A stretch of DNA of 11,611 nt from Candidatus Adlerbacteria bacterium (GTDB taxonomy: Bacteria > Patescibacteriota > Minisyncoccia > Phycocordibacterales > SBAW01), in contig CAIJVL010000027.1 of assembly GCA_903824155.1 (NCBI GenBank), positions 1-11,611 on the forward strand. The letters run 5' to 3'. Below the pieces are notes generated by a model that ran no database searches, was not told the origin of the DNA, and worked only from the letters and a program-made list of their open reading frames with translations. Positions within the stretch are counted from its first letter, which is position 1. The number at the start of each line of letters is the position of its first letter. The translations under genes were made by a program, and so were the position numbers. Positions 5,600 to 11,611 of this stretch are shown in pieces.

Positions 5600-6916
5600 A
5601 TGCCTAACAGTAATAAAAGCTCCTCAGGGGGCAAATTTGGCCGCCGCTCTAGTACTACTTCAGCCAGCGGCACCTCAAGCCATTTTAAACAGCACCGTTT
5701 CGGTGTCTCTAAAGGCGGCCGCCCGTATAACAAGACCAGCGGCGGTTTTGCCAATCGTTCTAATCGTAGCAGCAGTGGAGGTGGAGGCCGCGGCGGTAAA
5801 TTCAAACAAGCCGTTTTTAACGACATCTCTCGCTTTGTAAACAAGGCGGTCATCACCGAGCAAGTCGAGCACTTTGTGCCCGAGCATCAATTTACCGATT
5901 TTCAAATCGAAGAGGCGCTTAAGAAAAATATCGTATCCAAAGGGTACGTAACGCCGACGCCTATCCAAGACCGCTCAATACCGCACATCCTGCGCGGGGC
6001 AGACGTGGTTGGCATTGCCAACACCGGTACCGGCAAAACGGCGGCGTTCCTCATTCCTCTTATAAACAAAGTACTTAAAAACCGCGAGGAGCGCGTACTT
6101 ATCATGGTGCCGACCCGCGAGCTTGCAACGCAAATTAGCGACGAGCTGCGCGGCTTTACGCCGGGCTTGCGCATCTTTAGCGCAACGTGCGTGGGCGGCG
6201 CGAGCATTTTTAATCAAATTTCAGACTTGCGCCGCAAGCCTAACTTTGTCATCGGCACGCCAGGCCGCCTTAAAGACCTCCTCGAGCGCAAATCGCTCGA
6301 CCTTTCGACCTTTGGCACCGTGGTCTTAGACGAGGCCGACCGCATGCTGGACATGGGCTTTATCAACGACATGCGCATTATCTTGGCGCAGCTTACGACC
6401 CCGCGCCATACGCTGTTTTTCTCGGCGACCCTTTCGAATGAAATTGAAGTGCTTATTAAAAACTTCCTCAATGAGCCGGTGCGCATATCGGTCAAAACGG
6501 GCGATACTTCTAAAAACGTCGACCAAGACATTGTGCGCGTACCTGCAGGTAAAAATAAAATAGACGTGCTGCTCGAGCTTTTAGCCAAGCCCGAGTTTAA
6601 CAAAGTGCTTATCTTTGGCCGCACCAAGCACGGCGTAGAGAAGCTTACCAAGGTGCTAAATGACAAAGGCTTAAAGGCCGACTCTATCCACGGCAACAAA
6701 ACGCAAAGCCGCCGCCAGCGCGCGCTCGATTTGTTTAAAAAAGGCGCAACGCGCGTTTTGGTAGCTACCGACGTAGCGGCGCGCGGCCTCGATATTAGCG
6801 ATGTGTCTCACGTTATCAACTACGAGTTGCCGGCTACGCAGGAAGATTACGTGCACCGCATCGGCCGCACCGGCCGCGCGGGCAAAAAGGGCATAGCGCT
6901 TACCTTTATCGAATAA
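5600..6916 (+). CDS. DEAD-box ATP-dependent RNA helicase, 438 aa
   Basis: This is a complete set of DEAD-box motifs: the Q-motif region (FTDFQIEEAL with TPTPIQ), motif I ANTGTGKT (140-147), Ia PTRELATQ, Ib TPGR, motif II DEAD (244-247), III SAT (275-277), V ATDVAARGLDI and VI HRIGRTGR (419-426). Such enzymes unwind short RNA duplexes with ATP, in ribosome assembly or mRNA turnover (RhlE/CsdA-like). Residues 1-75 are a disordered Ser/Gly/Arg/Lys-rich segment (SSSGGGGRGGKFKQ) that may bind RNA. The usual basic C-terminal tail is missing, because the protein stops 12 residues after motif VI. The basic low-complexity part is thus at the N-terminus instead. The start at 5600 is set by the promoter; there is no SD. 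Its terminator overlaps the next promoter. Confidence 0.95.
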   Translation: MPNSNKSSSGGKFGRRSSTTSASGTSSHFKQHRFGVSKGGRPYNKTSGGFANRSNRSSSGGGGRGGKFKQAVFNDISRFVNKAVITEQVEHFVPEHQFTDFQIEEALKKNIVSKGYVTPTPIQDRSIPHILRGADVVGIANTGTGKTAAFLIPLINKVLKNREERVLIMVPTRELATQISDELRGFTPGLRIFSATCVGGASIFNQISDLRRKPNFVIGTPGRLKDLLERKSLDLSTFGTVVLDEADRMLDMGFINDMRIILAQLTTPRHTLFFSATLSNEIEVLIKNFLNEPVRISVKTGDTSKNVDQDIVRVPAGKNKIDVLLELLAKPEFNKVLIFGRTKHGVEKLTKVLNDKGLKADSIHGNKTQSRRQRALDLFKKGATRVLVATDVAARGLDISDVSHVINYELPATQEDYVHRIGRTGRAGKKGIALTFIE

Positions 6917-6922
6917 ACTGCT

Positions 6923-6968
6923 AACCCTTATTTACTTTTATGAAAGCATTGACAAATAAGGGTTTTTT
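6923..6968 (+). terminator. Terminator of the DEAD-box gene, overlapping the next promoter
   Basis: A perfect 11-bp stem, AACCCTTATTT with AAATAAGGGTT, is followed by TTTT. The 20-nt loop holds a small hairpin (CTTT/AAAG). The -35 of the next gene (TTGACA, 6949-6954) lies at the end of the loop and overlaps the first base of the 3' arm. Confidence 0.75.
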
Positions 6969-6977
6969 AACTAGGGT
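6949..6977 (+). promoter_or_regulatory. Promoter of the 71-aa zinc-ribbon gene
   Basis: TTGACA (6949-6954) and TAGGGT (6972-6977) are 17 bp apart. The predicted start of transcription is near 6984, giving a leader of about 16 nt before the ATG at 7000. The position of the promoter argues against the in-frame ATG at 6940 being used. Confidence 0.55.
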
Positions 6978-6999
6978 AGGGGCGCTCAACGAAACGATC

Positions 7000-7215
7000 A
7001 TGGCATCAAAAAAGCCCCAAAATACTCCCAAAACTACAGAGTCTGCGCGCAAATACGTGCAAACAAAGGGCCCTACCAAGACCTTTCAGCAAGACGGTCA
7101 TTGGATAGAAAAGACCGATAAAACGCCTATTTTGATATGCGAATGCGGCAATCGCTACCTTAAGACCCGCCCGGGCCAAAAGGTCTGTCTGCGCTGCCTC
7201 TCGGCAATGCGATAG
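7000..7215 (+). CDS. Small zinc-ribbon protein, 71 aa
   Basis: The C-terminal half has a four-cysteine metal site, C47-x-C49-x13-C63-x2-C66 (ICECGNRYLKTRPGQ then CLRC), typical of a zinc ribbon or knuckle. The N-terminal 40 residues are polar and Lys/Thr-rich and probably disordered. Family and partner are unknown; small zinc ribbons of this type often bind nucleic acid or ribosomes, which fits its place just after an RNA helicase, but this is a guess. The ATG at 7000 is preferred over the one at 6940 because the promoter and helicase terminator lie between them. No clear SD is present. A good terminator follows. Confidence 0.8.
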   Translation: MASKKPQNTPKTTESARKYVQTKGPTKTFQQDGHWIEKTDKTPILICECGNRYLKTRPGQKVCLRCLSAMR

Positions 7216-7239
7216 TCTTTAAAAAAAGTAATCCACACG

Positions 7240-7264
7240 TGCTCCCTTTTAGGGGAGCATTTTT
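7240..7264 (+). terminator. Rho-independent terminator of the zinc-ribbon gene
   Basis: A 7-bp stem, TGCTCCC with GGGAGCA, has a 6-nt loop and is followed by TTTTT. It lies 24 bp after the stop codon. Confidence 0.88.
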
Positions 7265-7290
7265 CATACTAACTTCACACTAAAAAGTAA

Positions 7291-7299
7291 TGATATGCT
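7291..7299 (+). promoter_or_regulatory. Extended -10 before the 81-aa gene
   Basis: TGATATGCT fits an extended -10 (TG-N-TATGCT). It ends 6 nt before the ATG at 7306, so the mRNA would start at or next to the start codon. The only -35-like string, TTCACA at 7274-7279, is 14 bp away. No SD is present. Confidence 0.4.
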
Positions 7300-7305
7300 T
7301 ACTTT

Positions 7306-7551
7306 ATGAAAACCTCGACCATTGTATGGACTCTGGCGGTGCTCGTTATCTTGATCGGTGCCGGTGCGTATTGGTATACGGCGACGCCGGCAGCAACTCC
7401 CTCCACCGCAACAACTAATACTGAATTGCCAAACCCCAGCGGCACCAACTTGCCGGCAGGGGACCTGGCGCCGGTGCCGACTACTCCCATTGCAAGCTCC
7501 AGCTCAACTGCGAACGCCAACGTGGGTGCCTCAACTACGTTTGGACATTAA
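7306..7551 (+). CDS. Small membrane-anchored Thr/Ser/Pro-rich protein, 81 aa
   Basis: One N-terminal membrane helix (TIVWTLAVLVILIGAGAYWY, about residues 5-24) is followed by an extracytoplasmic low-complexity tail rich in Thr, Ala, Pro, Ser and Asn, ending TTFGH. No domain is recognised. Proteins of this shape are common in Parcubacteria, often near other surface genes, and might be anchors, spacers or glycosylation targets. It is 44 bp upstream of the MliC-domain gene with the same orientation and no terminator between them, so co-transcription is possible. The start has no SD but follows an extended -10 directly. Confidence 0.7.
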   Translation: MKTSTIVWTLAVLVILIGAGAYWYTATPAATPSTATTNTELPNPSGTNLPAGDLAPVPTTPIASSSSTANANVGASTTFGH

Positions 7552-7595
7552 TTTCTACTTACATTATTCAGCAAACTCAAGTACGATAGTTTTAT

Positions 7596-8537
7596 ATGAA
7601 AGGAAGAAATACCGCGTTAGTGTTGGTTATTATAATAATTTTAGCAGGCGTCTTTGTATGGGAGTACCGCGACTCTTCGTGGCTCGCGCCGCTCTTAGGC
7701 ACCAGCACGGCACCCGCTTCGCAGCAGCAAGTGGCTAAACAGTCGTACGCGTGCGACGCGGGTAAAACGATTACCGCTACGTACTATCAGGGCGCTGCCG
7801 CTACCGCGCCGGCAAGCTCTTCGACTCCGCCCGTGCCTAACGGCTCGGTCGCGCTGGTACTCAGCGACAGCCGCTCGATGACGCTGCCGCAAACCATCTC
7901 TGGCTCGGGCATCCGCTATGCCAACGCAGATGAGTCAGTGGTATTTTGGAGCAAGGGCAACACTGCTTTTATCACCGAAGGAGCCAATCAGTCGCAAACG
8001 TTTGTTAACTGCATCGCGACCAGCAATATCGAGGGACAGGAGTCTTGGACTACGCTCGCGTCCTCAACGCTTGGCTACTCGGTGCGCTACCCCGCAGGCT
8101 ACACGGTCAACACCTCGTATGCATACCAGGCGCTTGGCCCGGGCAAAACTATTTACGGCACGATGCTGACTATTCCCGCAACCGAGGCAACCGGCACCAA
8201 CCTATCTTCTGACAGCGGCGTTAGTATCGAGACGCTTCCTAAAGCGGGCACCTGCACGGCCGACCAATTTTTGGACGGGCAAATTGGCACTACAACCGAA
8301 ATCACTGACAACGGCGTAACCTACAGCATGGCAAAGGGAGGCGGGGCAGGCGCAGGCAATCTCTACAACGAGTATGTCTATGCAATACCCGGCACCAGCC
8401 CATGCCTTGCCGTACGCTACTTTATCCACTCGACCCAGATAGGCAACTATCCGCCGGGCACCGTTAAAGCGTTTGACCAGGCGGCGCTGCTAAGCGAGTT
8501 CGACGGCATCCGCCGCTCTCTCGTTCTCGGAAAATAA
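7596..8537 (+). CDS. Membrane-anchored MliC-domain (lysozyme inhibitor-like) protein, 313 aa
   Basis: An N-terminal membrane helix (about 6-23, ALVLVIIIILAGVFVWEY) anchors an extracytoplasmic protein. Residues about 50-140 match the MliC fold (PF09864): YACDAGKTITATYY, then VALVLSDSRSMTLPQTISGS, GIRYANADESVVFWSKGNTA and a closing C139 likely to bond with C53. MliC proteins inhibit C-type lysozyme by inserting a conserved loop into its active site. Residues about 150-313 form a second domain (LGYSVRYPAGY, then EYVYAI and CLAVRYFIHS) that I know only as a common CPR module, perhaps PsbP-like. It is longer than a typical stand-alone MliC (about 100 aa). Context is a surface-protein block with a GH18 enzyme 3.2 kb upstream. 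No SD; TACGAT ends 8 nt before the ATG. Confidence 0.88.
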   Translation: MKGRNTALVLVIIIILAGVFVWEYRDSSWLAPLLGTSTAPASQQQVAKQSYACDAGKTITATYYQGAAATAPASSSTPPVPNGSVALVLSDSRSMTLPQTISGSGIRYANADESVVFWSKGNTAFITEGANQSQTFVNCIATSNIEGQESWTTLASSTLGYSVRYPAGYTVNTSYAYQALGPGKTIYGTMLTIPATEATGTNLSSDSGVSIETLPKAGTCTADQFLDGQIGTTTEITDNGVTYSMAKGGGAGAGNLYNEYVYAIPGTSPCLAVRYFIHSTQIGNYPPGTVKAFDQAALLSEFDGIRRSLVLGK

Positions 8538-8560
8538 AAATAAAATAACGATATTCGACA

Positions 8561-8589
8561 AAAGACCGCACGCGTGTTGCGGTCTTTTT
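8561..8589. terminator. Terminator after the MliC-domain gene
   Basis: A perfect 10-bp stem, AAAGACCGCA with TGCGGTCTTT, has a 7-nt loop and ends in TTTTT. A-rich sequence in front of the stem means it could also work weakly on the minus strand. It lies 23 bp after the stop. The remaining spacer to 8700 holds no other clear feature except the small minus-strand frame given as a finding. Confidence 0.88.
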
Positions 8590-8700
8590 AGTGCGGTAAG
8601 CGCTTGATGAGTTTGCCGTCTCCATAGGTGTGCCCCATGAAGGGTACATCACACAAGTACTTTACAAGCATTATCACTAACCATTTACGTAATAACATTT

Positions 8701-10020
8701 ATGAACCAACCTACATTCTCTCTCAAAGCATATGTGCTTGCATTCGGCACCATTGCGGTGCTTGCCGTAGGCGCAGTCAGTGCGTCTGCATTATTTGCGC
8801 ACGCCTCGACCGGCCCAACCGTTAACACTGCTACCACTAACGCAAGCAATGCGGTAGTTACCTCGGCGGTTATCGGCACCAACGTAACCGAAGGCGCATC
8901 GGTTGCCTCAAGTACTGCTTCGACGGTCCCCACCGGCACCGTTACCTTTAGCACATTTGCAAATCAAAGCTGCACCGGCACTCCTACCGTGCAGTCGGGC
9001 GTCGCACTGGTTAACGGCATGGCTTCTTCAAGCCAGGTAACTGTTGGCAATACAGGACTCTCATACATCGTTAACTACAACGGCGACGGATCAAACCTGC
9101 CGTCAGTTAGCTCGTGTACGGTTGTCACTCCGGCATCGGCTGCAGTTACCGTAACCAATGCACTCTCGGCAACGAGCGTAAACGCAGGCTCATCGGTCAC
9201 CAGCCATGCGACCCTTTCTAACAACACCTCAACTGCAACCGGTACGGTTGCGTACAACGTCTACACCAACAACACGTGCACCATCGCTACTACTTCACCG
9301 GCATCGGTCACGGTTACTAACGGCGTAGTGCCGGCCTCGGCAGCGCTCACGTTTAACCAGGCCGGTACCTACTACTGGCAGGCAGTGTACTCGGGCGACA
9401 ATGCCAACTCGGCTGCAACCTCTTCGTGCGGTACCGCTCTTACGGTAGTTGCGCCTACGGTTACGCCGCCGGTTACTACCGGCCCGGGCACCATTAGCGG
9501 TACGGTCTTTAGCGACACTAACAACAACCGCACTCTCGACGCGGGCGAGGCAGGCATCGCAGGCGTTACCATCCAGCTCTCCATATTGCAAAACAATTGG
9601 TGGTTAAGCCTCGTGCACATGCAAAAGTACACGCCGGTTACGACCACTACTACCGGTGCCAACGGCAACTATGGCTTTAGCAATTTGGCGACAGGCGTCT
9701 ACAAAGTTGAAGAGTTAAAGACGGCGGGCGTGGCACAGACTAGCCGCGACTTCCAGCCGATACTCGTTAACGGCAGCGGCGTCGCCGGACTCAACTTTGC
9801 AAACCATGCAAATGCCACTACTACCAACATGGGTAGCGGCAAGGGTCATGGCAAAAATGACAACGACGCAGACGATAACTTTACGTTTGCCTCTACCACA
9901 GCCAGCACAACCTTCCATGGCAAAACAAATGAAAAAGGCAGCGTAAAAGGAATACTCCAAAAAGTAATCCCGTCCATCCATGCAGAAGTAAACTTCCACA
10001 GCGGTAAAAAGGACAACTAA
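8701..10020 (+). CDS. Large secreted protein with two Ig-like repeats and an SdrD-B-like domain, 439 aa
   Basis: A signal peptide (hydrophobic core about 12-30, cut near ALFAHA/S, residue 35-36) is followed by two related Ig-like beta domains (about 45-145 and 148-258). Each has the order GTVxxxxxxNxxCT, a central VTNG/LVNG turn, a YxxxYxGD motif and a closing SSC, so each probably has an internal disulfide. Residues about 263-370 match the SdrD-B/Cna-B-like fold (GTISGTVFSDTNNNRTLDAG) with a probable calcium site at D272, N274, N276, D280, E283. The tail is charged (KGHGKNDNDADD) and has no LPXTG motif or second membrane helix, so anchoring is unclear. It is likely a surface adhesin or stalk. 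Its start has no SD. It has its own terminator. Confidence 0.88.
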   Translation: MNQPTFSLKAYVLAFGTIAVLAVGAVSASALFAHASTGPTVNTATTNASNAVVTSAVIGTNVTEGASVASSTASTVPTGTVTFSTFANQSCTGTPTVQSGVALVNGMASSSQVTVGNTGLSYIVNYNGDGSNLPSVSSCTVVTPASAAVTVTNALSATSVNAGSSVTSHATLSNNTSTATGTVAYNVYTNNTCTIATTSPASVTVTNGVVPASAALTFNQAGTYYWQAVYSGDNANSAATSSCGTALTVVAPTVTPPVTTGPGTISGTVFSDTNNNRTLDAGEAGIAGVTIQLSILQNNWWLSLVHMQKYTPVTTTTTGANGNYGFSNLATGVYKVEELKTAGVAQTSRDFQPILVNGSGVAGLNFANHANATTTNMGSGKGHGKNDNDADDNFTFASTTASTTFHGKTNEKGSVKGILQKVIPSIHAEVNFHSGKKDN

Positions 10021-10025
10021 TAAGT

Positions 10026-10095
10026 AAAAAAACAAAAACCCCCTTCTTCCAGAGAGAGGACCCCCTTCATACAGAAGTGGGGTTTTTGTTTTTTT
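10026..10095. terminator. Long bidirectional terminator with a duplicated left arm
   Basis: The left arm 10026-10047 (A-run, C, AAAAA, CCCC, CTTCT) pairs with 10073-10095 (AGAAG, GGGG, TTTTTGTTTTT) with one bulged T, giving a stem of about 20 bp. The 25-nt loop contains a second CCCCCTTC (10061-10068) that can pair with the same right arm instead. It lies just after the stop of the Ig-like gene. Confidence 0.85.
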
Positions 10096-10107
10096 ATACA
10101 CTTATTT

Positions 10108-10136
10108 TTGCTACAAAACTTTAGCTGGGGTAGCAT
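10108..10136 (+). promoter_or_regulatory. Promoter of the PIF1-like helicase
   Basis: TTGCTA (10108-10113) and TAGCAT (10131-10136) are exactly 17 bp apart. The predicted transcription start is near 10143, leaving a leader of about 14 nt without an SD before the ATG at 10157. The leader itself begins with an ATG at 10143. Confidence 0.5.
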
Positions 10137-10156
10137 GAGCAAATGAATATAACAGT

Positions 10157-11611
10157 ATGACGCAGCAGGATGCTTTAACTATTTTACAAACCGGCGCCAA
10201 CGTTTTTTTAACGGGCGAGCCGGGCGCGGGCAAGTCGCATACTATTAATATGTATACGCGCTGGCTGCGCGAGCATGGGATTGAACCGGCAATCACGGCC
10301 AGTACCGGCATTGCCGCCACGCACATCGGCGGCCTGACCATCCACTCGTGGGCGGGCATCGGCATCAAGCGCTCTTTAAGCGCGTACGACTTGGACCGCA
10401 TTGCCTCGACCGAGCATGTGGTTAAGCGCATCCGCCGCACCAACATTTTAATCATCGACGAGGTGTCGATGCTGGGCCCCGACACGCTTAACATGGTCGA
10501 CGCGGTGTGCCGCGAAGTGCTGGGCAATACCAAGCCCTTTGGCGGCTTACAAATTATTTTTGTGGGCGACTTCTTTCAGCTGCCGCCTATTGTGCGGCGT
10601 GACGAAAGCCCCGAATCAGGGGACGGCATCGACGACCTGTTTGAAGCTCCCGTGGCAAAGTTTGCGTACGACTCTGCCGCGTGGCAGCGGGCCAACCCGG
10701 TCGTGTGCTACCTCACCGAGCAGCATCGCCAAGACGACCCGGCTTTTTTAAGTGTGCTCTCGGCTATCCGCCACAACGAGTTTACCGACGCGCACCTCGC
10801 GCACCTTAAGGCGCGCCAAGTGCCGGCTGTCAGCATACCCGCAACTGCGCCAAAGCTGTACTCGCACAACGCCGACGTGGACAGGATAAACGAGCATACG
10901 CTCGGCGGCATCGAGGGCTCGCCTAAAAGTTTTGTCATGACAAGCGCGGGTGCGCCGGCAATCGTTGCTGCGCTTAAAAAAAGCTGCCTCTCGCCCGAGG
11001 TCTTGTTTTTAAAAATTGGCGCGAGCGTGATGTTTACCAAAAATAATCCCAAAGAGGGCTACGTCAACGGCACGCTGGGCACGGTGCAGGCCTTCAACTC
11101 TTTTTCGGGGTACCCAACGATAGTGACACGCAATGGCCGCACTATCGAAGTAGAGCCGGCCGAGTGGAGCGTCGAAGAAAATGGCAAAATACGCGCGCGC
11201 ATCAACCAGCTGCCGCTGCGGCTTGCGTGGGCAATCACCGTGCACAAAAGCCAAGGCATGAGCATGGACGAGGCGGTGATGGACTTGGCACAAGTGTTTG
11301 AGTACGGGCAGGGGTACGTAGCTTTATCACGAGTCAGGCGTTTGGCGGGCTTATATTTGCTGGGCTACAACCAGCGCACATTCGAGGTGCACCCCGACGT
11401 GCTGGCTAAAGATATCGAGTTTCGCGATGCGTCCGAGGCGGCATCAGAGGCGTTTACCAAACTCGGTACCCAAGAGGTTGAGCAACTGCATAACAATTTT
11501 ATAAAAGCCTGCGGAGGGCAAGTCGCCCCTCTTGATGAGGGTAAGACTAGGGCTTGCGCCCCGGAGCGCACTCAGCAAGGGGGGCGACTTGCCCAGCTAA
11601 GAGAAAAGTAT
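10157..11611 (+). CDS. PIF1-like SF1B helicase, partial (runs off the window)
   Basis: This is an open frame of 485 codons with no stop before the window end. The motifs are those of PIF1/RecD2-type SF1B DNA helicases: Walker A GEPGAGKS (20-27), ASTGIAATHIGGLTIHSW, Walker B IIDEVSM (99-105), GDFFQLPP (137-144), VHKSQGMSMD (362-371) and YVALSRVR (387-394). These enzymes move 5' to 3' on single-stranded DNA and unwind forks, G-quadruplexes or R-loops. The start at 10157 gives MTQQDALTILQTGANVFLTG, the usual beginning in CPR homologues as I remember them. There is no SD. The core domain ends near residue 450. After that the frame crosses a 79-bp palindromic segment and reads an unusual Gly/Arg/Cys-rich sequence, so the true C-terminus may be altered or extended here. 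Confidence 0.93.
   Translation, partial: MTQQDALTILQTGANVFLTGEPGAGKSHTINMYTRWLREHGIEPAITASTGIAATHIGGLTIHSWAGIGIKRSLSAYDLDRIASTEHVVKRIRRTNILIIDEVSMLGPDTLNMVDAVCREVLGNTKPFGGLQIIFVGDFFQLPPIVRRDESPESGDGIDDLFEAPVAKFAYDSAAWQRANPVVCYLTEQHRQDDPAFLSVLSAIRHNEFTDAHLAHLKARQVPAVSIPATAPKLYSHNADVDRINEHTLGGIEGSPKSFVMTSAGAPAIVAALKKSCLSPEVLFLKIGASVMFTKNNPKEGYVNGTLGTVQAFNSFSGYPTIVTRNGRTIEVEPAEWSVEENGKIRARINQLPLRLAWAITVHKSQGMSMDEAVMDLAQVFEYGQGYVALSRVRRLAGLYLLGYNQRTFEVHPDVLAKDIEFRDASEAASEAFTKLGTQEVEQLHNNFIKACGGQVAPLDEGKTRACAPERTQQGGRLAQLREKY
11516..11594. repeat. 79-bp palindromic segment inside the helicase frame
   Basis: The arms 11516-11534 (GGGCAAGTCGCCCCTCTTG) and 11576-11594 are inverted copies of 19 bp with one mismatch. 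The 41-nt centre contains a further small hairpin GGGC-TTGC-GCCC. The frame stays open through all of it. It looks like a repetitive palindromic element inserted in, or at the end of, a coding region. Confidence 0.65.

Noticed and set aside
6214..6699. 161-codon minus-strand frame
   Set aside because: It is antisense to the DEAD-box core, which has every motif. It is Ser/Arg-rich as expected from the complementary codons.
6940..6999. Upstream in-frame ATG for the zinc-ribbon protein
   Set aside because: It lies in the loop of the helicase terminator and upstream of the gene's own -35, and has no SD. It is kept only as a possible read-through form.
9295..9668. Two 98-codon minus-strand frames inside the Ig-like gene
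   Set aside because: They are shadows of a repetitive Thr/Ala/Val-rich coding region and have no start signals.

Overview
The window looks like a chromosomal segment of a Patescibacteria/CPR bacterium, most likely Parcubacteria (Kaiserbacteria-like). This is an inference from gene content. Small secreted proteins pair one N-terminal peptidoglycan-binding domain (PGBD) with different C-terminal modules. There is a DUF5666 protein, a DEAD-box helicase with a Ser/Gly/Arg-rich N-terminus, a PIF1-type helicase, and a 205-aa protein with an N-terminal block (SASQLKELF...LEHRNP) that I recall from CPR genomes. No rRNA, tRNA, CRISPR array or transposase was seen.

Left part (1-1545): two genes of unknown function are transcribed divergently from promoters whose -35 boxes stand back to back 2 bp apart. 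Both have good Shine-Dalgarno (SD) sequences. A 27-nt element occurs twice, in the leader of the 205-aa gene and again just after that gene's terminator. Each copy starts 7 nt downstream of a -10-like hexamer, so it would form the 5' end of the RNA. The second copy leads into no gene but reaches a strong terminator about 98 nt later, which makes it a candidate small RNA.

Middle part (1511-5550): a cell-surface block. It holds a PGBD/fibronectin-like protein on the minus strand, then a DUF5666 protein, a PGBD/GH18 glycoside hydrolase and a PGBD/Thr-Ser linker/lectin-like protein on the plus strand. The last two are each followed by the same palindromic hairpin.

Right part (5561-11611): a DEAD-box RNA helicase and a 71-aa zinc-ribbon protein, whose promoter is interlocked with the helicase terminator. 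Next come a small membrane-anchored protein, a membrane-anchored MliC-domain (lysozyme inhibitor) protein, a large secreted Ig-like/SdrD-B-like protein and a PIF1-like helicase that runs off the window. The helicase reading frame contains a 79-bp palindromic segment near its C-terminus.

The block as a whole combines envelope remodelling and adhesion (PGBD, GH18, lectin-like, Ig-like), possible protection from host or competitor lysozyme (MliC) and nucleic-acid helicases. Many genes from 4524 rightward lack an SD and have a -10-like hexamer 6-10 nt before the start codon, which suggests leaderless or near-leaderless mRNAs. The two leftmost genes do not follow this pattern.
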